A stretch of DNA of 64,000 nt from Acidovorax soli (GTDB lineage Bacteria > Pseudomonadota > Gammaproteobacteria > Burkholderiales > Burkholderiaceae_C): contig NZ_FNQJ01000008.1 in the NCBI RefSeq assembly GCF_900107605.1, positions 1 to 64,000 on the forward strand, given 5' to 3'. Of this stretch, positions 58,441 through 64,000 are shown piece by piece. Numbering within the stretch: the first letter of the stretch is position 1; each line of letters begins with the position of its first letter. The position numbers and the translations under genes were made by a program. The notes below the pieces were generated by a model that was not told the origin of the DNA, did not search any database, and saw nothing but the letters and a program-made list of their open reading frames with translations.

Positions 58441-59610
58441 TCAGTCCGCGCCCAGTCCTATGGGGTTGGGCTGGCGCTTTTCGACCGCGTGGCGCAGCAG
58501 CGCCGCGGTGCGGAAGATGCCATGGCCGAACTTGCCGTAGGGCATGGTGGCAAACAGCGCCATCACCGCGCCCAGGTGCAGGCACAGCAGCAGCGCCAGG
58601 GCCGGTGTGCCGCGCACCAGCCACAGGGCCAGGCCGCTGGTGGCGGTGAGGAACAGCAGGGCGATGAAACCACGGTCCATGGGCTTTTGCGCGGCGTCGC
58701 CGTGCAGCGGGTGGCGGCGCAGGTTCAGCCGCCACAGGCCCGCCGTGCCCAGCGCCAGCATCACGCCGCCTGCTGCACCCAGCAGCTTCGGGAGGCTGGG
58801 CAGATCGTAGGGCGCCGCCCAGCCCAGCAGGTAGTGGTAGAGCGTGGCCACGCTGGTGGCGGCAAAACACAGCAGAAAGCCGTAGAACGTGAGATGGTGC
58901 AGGCGCCGGCGTGCGAGCGTGTAGGCGTCGTCCTCGTTGTGGCAGCCGTCGCCGTGGCCGCCGTCCAGGTATTTGAGGCGCAGCACGGCGTCGGTGGCTT
59001 CGGCTGCGGCGGGCGCACTCAAAGGCGCGCCGCTGGTGGCGGGCGTGATGCTGCGCCAGAAGCGGTGCACGCCCATGCCCAGCGCGAACACCACGAACAG
59101 GAACACCGGGGCAAACAGGCCCACCAGCAGGTTGTGCGGGAAGATGCCGTAGAAATCGCCGCCGGGTGCGCTCCACAGCGTGCCTTTCAAGGCCACGGCC
59201 AGCACCAGGAACAGCGCCAGCCCCGCTGCCAGCGCCAGCGACAGCGTGAGCCCCTGGCGCTGGTACAGCGCACCCAGCGCGGGCGGCCAGGCGTAGTCGG
59301 CATAGGTCTGGCCGCGCACCTGGGCCATGGCCTGGGGCACATTCACCGCAAACTCGTGCGGCGGTGCGTACTGGCAGGCGTGCAGGCAGGCGCCGCAGTT
59401 GTGGCACAGGTTGGCCAGGAAGTGGATGTCGGCCTTGCCGAATTCGAGCCGCCGCGTCATGGCCGGAAACACGGCACAAAAGCCCTCGCAGTAGCGGCAG
59501 GCATTGCAGATCTGCATCTGCCGCGCCACTTCGGCTTCGGGGGCCGACAGCACGATCTCGCCGTTCGCCAGCGCCCGGGCGTCGCGCGTCAGGGCTTCAA
59601 GCGATTGCAT
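58441..59610 (-). CDS. TcuB-like Fe-S / membrane protein
   Basis: 389 residues. Two 4Fe-4S clusters' worth of cysteines near the N-terminus ([22 protein letters not shown]), then about six membrane segments with His residues, as in TcuB/CobZ-type electron carriers. It reoxidises the flavoprotein TcuA. The ATG at 59610 has GGAG seven bases upstream; an in-frame ATG at 59622 is possible. It overlaps tcuA by 14 bases. Confidence 0.88.
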   Translation of the reverse strand: MQSLEALTRDARALANGEIVLSAPEAEVARQMQICNACRYCEGFCAVFPAMTRRLEFGKADIHFLANLCHNCGACLHACQYAPPHEFAVNVPQAMAQVRGQTYADYAWPPALGALYQRQGLTLSLALAAGLALFLVLAVALKGTLWSAPGGDFYGIFPHNLLVGLFAPVFLFVVFALGMGVHRFWRSITPATSGAPLSAPAAAEATDAVLRLKYLDGGHGDGCHNEDDAYTLARRRLHHLTFYGFLLCFAATSVATLYHYLLGWAAPYDLPSLPKLLGAAGGVMLALGTAGLWRLNLRRHPLHGDAAQKPMDRGFIALLFLTATSGLALWLVRGTPALALLLCLHLGAVMALFATMPYGKFGHGIFRTAALLRHAVEKRQPNPIGLGAD

Positions 59611-61069
59611 GGTTCGCTCCATTTTTTATAGCTTCAGGTGATTTATCTGTAAGCGCTGGAGGCTGTTGTGATGCCAAAGCCGCCTGCGCCGCGTTCGTGC
59701 CCGCAATGCGGCCAAAGGCCGTGCCAATGCTCATGCCCACGCCGGCCGTGTAGCCCTTGCCCAGCACGTTGCCGGCCATCATTTCGCCGGCGACAAACAG
59801 GTTGCTGCTCGGCTGGTTGTGGAAGCGCACGGCGGCCGTGTCGTCGGTGTGCAGGCCCAGATAAGTGAAGGTCACGCCGGGCTTGAGCGCGTAGCCGTAG
59901 AACGGGCCGGTGTCGATGGGCCGCGCCCAGTGCGTCTTGGCGGGCGTGACGCCTTCGGTGTGGCAGTCGTCCAGGGCCGTGTGGTCAAACTGGCCCACGC
60001 GGCAGGCGGCGTTGTAAGTATCGAGCGTTCGCATGAAGGTATCCACCGGCAGGCCCAGCTTTTGCGCCAGTTCGGGCAGGCTGTCGGCCTTGACGCCGGG
60101 GAAAACGGGCGGCATGAAGCGGCCAATCGCCTTGCTGTCGATGATCGAATAGCCGATCTGCCCTGGCTGCTGCGCCACCAGGCGGCCCCAGATGGCATAG
60201 CGCTTGGGCCAGAAGTCCTCGCCCTCGTCGTAGAAGCGCTCACCTTCTCGGTTGACCACCACGCCCAGCGAAACGCAGTCGATGCGCGTGCAGATGCCGC
60301 CGTCATACAGCGGCGCGCGCGCGTCGATGGCCACCATGTGCGCCTGCGTGGGGTCGCCAATGCGGTCGGCGCCATGGTCGTCGAGCAGGTGCTTGAGCAG
60401 CACGCCCCGGTTGTAGGCCGTGCCCCGGATCAGGAAGTTGTCTGCCGGCCACTCGCCGCGCTCGTTCTGGCCCCAGGCCTCGCGCAGCCATTCGCGGTTC
60501 GATTCAAAACCGCCCGCTGCCAGCACGCAGGCCCTGGCGGTGATGCGCTCGGGCTGGCCGTTGACGGTGCAATGCGCCGCGATGAAGCGGCCGTTGTCGA
60601 TCTCGATGCGGTCCACCGGCGCTTCGTAGCGGATCTGCACGCCCAGTTTTTCGGCGCTGCGGTAGTAGGCGTTCACCAGCGCCTTGCCGCCGCCCATGAA
60701 GAAGGCATTGGTGCGCGCCACATGCAGCGCGCCCGACAGTGGCGGCTGAAAATGCACGCCGTGGCTGCGCATCCAGTCGCGGCAGTTGCTGGACGCGCGG
60801 ATCACCAGGCGCGCCAGATGTTCGTTGGTCAGGCCGCCCGTCACCTTGAGCAGGTCCTGCCAGTATTCTTCTTCGGGATAGGCCTCGACCAGCACATCCT
60901 GCGGCGCATCGTGCATGCAGCGCAGGTTGCGCGTGTGGCCCGAGTTGCCGCCACGCCAGGCGCGCGGCGCCGATTCGAGCAATAGCACGCTGGCACCGGC
61001 CTCGCGGGCCATCAGCGCGGCGCACAGGGCGGCGTTGCCGCCGCCAATCACGAGCACATCGGGCGTCAT
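59597..61069 (-). CDS. TcuA-like FAD-dependent tricarballylate dehydrogenase
   Basis: 490 residues. N-terminal FAD site [20 protein letters not shown], flavoprotein fold of the fumarate reductase type ([38 protein letters not shown]). TcuA oxidises tricarballylate to cis-aconitate. The C-terminal about 15 residues ([11 protein letters not shown] and after) come from a type B repeat (59617-59666), extending the protein past its family's usual end. Confidence 0.88.
   Translation of the reverse strand: MTPDVLVIGGGNAALCAALMAREAGASVLLLESAPRAWRGGNSGHTRNLRCMHDAPQDVLVEAYPEEEYWQDLLKVTGGLTNEHLARLVIRASSNCRDWMRSHGVHFQPPLSGALHVARTNAFFMGGGKALVNAYYRSAEKLGVQIRYEAPVDRIEIDNGRFIAAHCTVNGQPERITARACVLAAGGFESNREWLREAWGQNERGEWPADNFLIRGTAYNRGVLLKHLLDDHGADRIGDPTQAHMVAIDARAPLYDGGICTRIDCVSLGVVVNREGERFYDEGEDFWPKRYAIWGRLVAQQPGQIGYSIIDSKAIGRFMPPVFPGVKADSLPELAQKLGLPVDTFMRTLDTYNAACRVGQFDHTALDDCHTEGVTPAKTHWARPIDTGPFYGYALKPGVTFTYLGLHTDDTAAVRFHNQPSSNLFVAGEMMAGNVLGKGYTAGVGMSIGTAFGRIAGTNAAQAALASQQPPALTDKSPEAIKNGANHAIA
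59617..59666 (+). repeat. Type B repeat forming the tcuA 3' end
   Basis: TTTTTATAGCTTCAGGTGATT and TATCTGTAAGCGCTGGAGGC. It gives tcuA its final codons and contains the alternative tcuB start at 59622. Confidence 0.45.
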
Positions 61070-61257
61070 GGTCAGTTCTTTTCATTCATGGGAGTTGTGA
61101 ATGTAGAAAAAATACCCCCGTTTGCGCAGGGGTTGCGCAGCATGGCCCCATCACGGATCGTGATGGCTCCTGTGTTTCGCGCCCTTTCGCACCAGACCGC
61201 TCGGGCTCAGCGTGAACGGTGGGTGCTTTTTTTGAGAAGGCCAGAAGCACTGCGGGC
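61070..61257. other. Intergenic region between tcuR-like gene and tcuA
   Basis: 188 bp that should hold the tcuA promoter and LysR site; no clear T-N11-A palindrome or -10/-35 pair was picked out. Confidence 0.3.
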
Positions 61258-62190
61258 CTACGCCAACGTGGCGCCAATCCACCGACCCGACTGCACCAGC
61301 TCGCGCACGCAGTCGCCCAGCACCACGCGGGCGGCCAGGGCTGCCGGCGAAAGCTCGTCGTCCGACAGGCTGCACAGCGCGGCGGGGCGGTAGGCCGGGC
61401 CGTCCTCGATTTCGGCCAACACAAAGCGCTCTGCCGCATCGGCATAGCGGCCCACGGCCGCCCAGGGCTGGATGGTGCTGCCCAGGCCCATGTCCACCGC
61501 GTCCATCAGCAGCGCCAGCGAATCGATCTCCATGGCCATGCGCGGCGCCACGCGCGCCTGGGCAAAGGCCGCATCCAGCCGGCTGCGCAGGCCGTGCGGG
61601 CCGGTGGGCAGGATCAGCGGCTCATCGGCAAGCTGTGCCAGGGCCACCTTGCGTCGCAGCGCCGGCTTGCGCACGCCGCGCTGGGCCGAGCGGATCAGGA
61701 ACAGCCGCTCTTCCAGCAGCGGCAGCACGCTCCAGCGGCGCGCGGGCTGGGTGTCGAACAGCACGGCCAGGTCGAGCTGGCGCGCGTTGAGCATGTTCGA
61801 CAGGTGGCCCGACAGGCTGCCCACCATGTGCAGCCGCACATCGGGGTAGCGCTCGTGCATGGCGCGCATCAGCGGCACCCCCAGCACCGAGGCCGTGGTG
61901 GGCGACAGGCCCACGCTCACCGTACCTGTGAGGCGCGCCTGCTGCGCCGCCCGCGCGGCCTGGTCGGCATGGCGCAGCGCCAGTTGCGCCTCGCGAAAAA
62001 ACGCCAGCCCCGCCTCGGTGGGCACAGCGCCCTTGGCCGTGCGCTGCAGCAGCCGGGTGGAAAGCTCGCCCTCCAGGCGGCTGATCTGCTGGCTCAGGGC
62101 GGACTGCACCATGTCGAGGTCCAGCGCCGCCCGGCCCATGGAGCCGAGTTCGACGATGCGGACGAAATAGCGGAGTTGGCGCAGTTCCAT
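61258..62190 (-). CDS. LysR family regulator (TcuR-like)
   Basis: 310 residues: N-terminal HTH (MELRQLRYFVRIVELGSM, ALDLDMVQSALSQQISRLE) and a substrate-binding domain. It is encoded just upstream of tcuA on the same strand, as is TcuR in the tricarballylate locus; it probably activates tcuAB. The start at 62190 gives the typical LysR N-terminus; upstream in-frame sequence is noncoding. Confidence 0.87.
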   Translation of the reverse strand: MELRQLRYFVRIVELGSMGRAALDLDMVQSALSQQISRLEGELSTRLLQRTAKGAVPTEAGLAFFREAQLALRHADQAARAAQQARLTGTVSVGLSPTTASVLGVPLMRAMHERYPDVRLHMVGSLSGHLSNMLNARQLDLAVLFDTQPARRWSVLPLLEERLFLIRSAQRGVRKPALRRKVALAQLADEPLILPTGPHGLRSRLDAAFAQARVAPRMAMEIDSLALLMDAVDMGLGSTIQPWAAVGRYADAAERFVLAEIEDGPAYRPAALCSLSDDELSPAALAARVVLGDCVRELVQSGRWIGATLA

Positions 62191-62555
62191 GGGGAGCGAT
62201 GGTCGCACAGTGACGCCATGCGGCCTTGGTCTATTGAATTGGAGAGCGTTTTCACGGGGGGAGATTCGGCCGCGCTGGGAGGGATGAGATGCGAGCGATC
62301 CTCCGTGCGTCAGGGGTGATGGCGATTTCGGAGATGGGTGAGGGGTGGCCATCCAACAGCGACTCTCGTTTGAACTGGTCGCACCGAAGCCGCCCCGACG
62401 CTGAGGTCTCGCGACCAGCGAAGAGTCATCGCCACGGGCAGTGCGCTGAGCAGACGCGCTTTGCCATACCGCTTGGCAAGGCGTGCAGACCTGTATCTAA
62501 TGCGATGATCCAGGGGGTGCGACTCCGCATCAGACCGGACTGCACAGGAGAGATC
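62191..62555. other. 365-bp divergent intergenic region
   Basis: Between the LysR gene and the FAD/NAD-binding protein gene. It includes an AGGAG for the latter (62547) and mildly lower GC, but no promoter could be defined. Open frames crossing it lack start signals. Confidence 0.3.
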
Positions 62556-63947
62556 ATGCGTGAAACTCTCGAGACGGATTACCTGGTGGTCGGCACTGGA
62601 GCGGCCGGCATGGCCTTCACCGACGCTTTGCTCAGCCACTCTGACGCCACCGTCACCCTCGTGGACCGCCGCCACGCGCCAGGTGGGCACTGGATCGAAA
62701 CCTACCCCTTCGTGCGCCTGCACCAGCCCTCCGCGTTCTACGGCGTGTCGTCGGTGCCGCTGGGACGTGGCACGGTGAACCCCAGCGGCGTCAACGCCGG
62801 GTTCCACGAGCAGGCGAGCGCCGACGAACTGCGCGCGTACTACACGCAGGTGTTGGACCAGCACTTCCTGCCGACCGGACGCGTGCAGCACCGGCCTTGC
62901 AGCGATCACGCCATCGGGCCCGACGGACGCCACTTCATCACATCGCGCCTGACCGGCGCGGTGCAGGAGGTGCGCGTGCGGAGCAAGTGGGTCGACACCG
63001 GCTACCTCGAAGGGCGCATTCCCGCCACCAGCCCGCCGCCGTTCGAGGTGGCCGAGGGCGTGCGCTGCGTGACCGCAGGCGATGTCGTGCGTGTGACCGA
63101 CCCGCCCGAGCGGGTCGTGATCATCGGCACTGGCAAGACGGCGCTGGACACCTGTGTCTGGCTGCTGACGCAGGGCGTGCCGGCCAGCAGCATCCAGTGG
63201 ATCCGGCCACGCGAAGGGTGGTGGCTGAACCGGCGCTTCCACCAGCCGGCGGAAGGCCTGCCCGCCTTCTTCGCCGGCGTTGGCCTGCAACTGAAAGCCA
63301 TGGCGCAGGCCACGTCGGCCGACGATGTGTTTGCCCGGCTCGAGGCCGACGGCTTCTTCCTGCGGGTGGACTCCACCGTGGCGCCCACGATGAGCCATGG
63401 CGCCATGGTCAGCGAGGCCGAACTCGCCCTGCTGCGCCAGATCGGCGACGTGGTGCGGCGCGGGCATGTGCGCCGCATCGAGCGCGACCGCATCGTGTTC
63501 GACGACGGTGCGGTTCCCACCGGCCCCGGAACGCTGCACGTGCATTGCGCCGCCGTCGGCCTCGCGCGGCCGCCGCTGCGGCCGATCTTCGAGGCCGACC
63601 GGGTGACTCTCCAGCCGCTGTTCTGGAGCTTCGCCTGCTACCCCTTCGCACTGCTGGGCGTGGTCGAGGCCACCATTGCTGACACCGGCGAGAAGAACCG
63701 CATGTGCCCGCCGATCCATTACTGGGATGCGCCCCGCGACTATCTGACGGCCTACCTGGCGCTGCTGGCGCACGAGCGCGCGCGCTTGGTCCACCCCGCC
63801 GTGGTGGCCTGGGCCAAGGGCACGCGGTTGAACCCCCTGTCGGGTCTGAGCGCCCACCGCGACCACCCGCTGGTCGCGCAGACGTGGGACATCGTCAAGC
63901 AGTACGGCCCGGCGGCTGCGGGCAACCTGGTCAAGCTGCTGCATTGA
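62556..63947 (+). CDS. FAD/NAD(P)-binding oxidoreductase of unknown substrate
   Basis: 463 residues. FAD site DYLVVGTGAAGMAFTDALL at the N-terminus and a second nucleotide site VVIIGTGKTALDTCVWLL (about 190-207), the layout of flavin monooxygenase-like enzymes. The block GGHWIETYPFVRLHQPS is typical of a hypothetical family found in proteobacteria and actinobacteria. AGGAG precedes the ATG at 62556 by six bases. Substrate unknown; not evidently linked to the tcu genes. After its stop the last 53 bases show nothing. Confidence 0.85.
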   Translation: MRETLETDYLVVGTGAAGMAFTDALLSHSDATVTLVDRRHAPGGHWIETYPFVRLHQPSAFYGVSSVPLGRGTVNPSGVNAGFHEQASADELRAYYTQVLDQHFLPTGRVQHRPCSDHAIGPDGRHFITSRLTGAVQEVRVRSKWVDTGYLEGRIPATSPPPFEVAEGVRCVTAGDVVRVTDPPERVVIIGTGKTALDTCVWLLTQGVPASSIQWIRPREGWWLNRRFHQPAEGLPAFFAGVGLQLKAMAQATSADDVFARLEADGFFLRVDSTVAPTMSHGAMVSEAELALLRQIGDVVRRGHVRRIERDRIVFDDGAVPTGPGTLHVHCAAVGLARPPLRPIFEADRVTLQPLFWSFACYPFALLGVVEATIADTGEKNRMCPPIHYWDAPRDYLTAYLALLAHERARLVHPAVVAWAKGTRLNPLSGLSAHRDHPLVAQTWDIVKQYGPAAAGNLVKLLH

Positions 63948-64000
63948 AGCCCGTCACATCGACGCGCTCGACCACACCATCGGCAGACCCCCGAGACCTC

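Overview
The window reads as ordinary chromosome of a high-GC betaproteobacterium, most likely Comamonadaceae (Acidovorax or a close relative). This is inferred from the strong G/C third-position bias, an MetX/MetW pair, a ubiquinone locus of UbiU/V/T plus UbiX/D type, an orphan Bug-type tripartite tricarboxylate (TTT) binding protein, and two families of small dispersed palindromic repeats. No rRNA, tRNA, CRISPR array, integrase or IS transposase was seen.

Layout. 1-1.5 kb: two tandem glycine-rich RRM proteins on the minus strand; each has a leader hairpin that covers its Shine-Dalgarno (SD). 1.6-4.3 kb: a yybP-ykoY (Mn) riboswitch with a GDT1/UPF0016 transporter, then a SAM-II riboswitch with metX-metW. 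4.6-8.4 kb: M20 peptidase, lipase-like hydrolase, MFS transporter. 8.5-13.8 kb: ubiU-ubiV-ubiT, a DGC-type zinc protein, ubiX and ubiD behind an FNR-like box; this looks like an O2-independent ubiquinone locus. 13.9-19.1 kb: TetR plus a MacAB/DevBCA-like tripartite export operon. 19.2-28.1 kb: SRAP protein lacking its Cys2, acyl-CoA dehydrogenase, rsmE, amgK, and lptD-surA-rsmA. 28.3-33.6 kb: secreted barnase-like RNase with barstar, malic enzyme, omega-aminotransferase. 33.8-38.6 kb: TtrSR-like two-component system next to a TsdA-type dihaem cytochrome and a LysR regulator.

39-52 kb: an SPFH / DUF4178 / DUF350 / SpeE-like / FAD-oxidoreductase set, probably one functional unit, is split between DUF350 and SpeE by a 6.2-kb type III-like restriction-modification module (Mod, AlbA_2/ATPase protein, Res). 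52-56 kb: a Pho-type group (5'-nucleotidase lipoprotein, phytase-like esterase, perhaps a 34-residue peptide) with PhoB-box-like repeats. 56-64 kb: riboflavin synthase, Nudix hydrolase, a tricarballylate-type locus (LysR, TcuA, TcuB, Bug binding protein), and an FAD/NAD-binding protein.

The strongest leads are the covarying SD-sequestering hairpins, the split SPFH/SpeE cluster with its inserted defence module, the zinc protein in the anaerobic ubiquinone operon, the SRAP protein without Cys2, and the dispersed repeats that have entered coding sequence in frame. All calls were made by reading the sequence; no database search was run.
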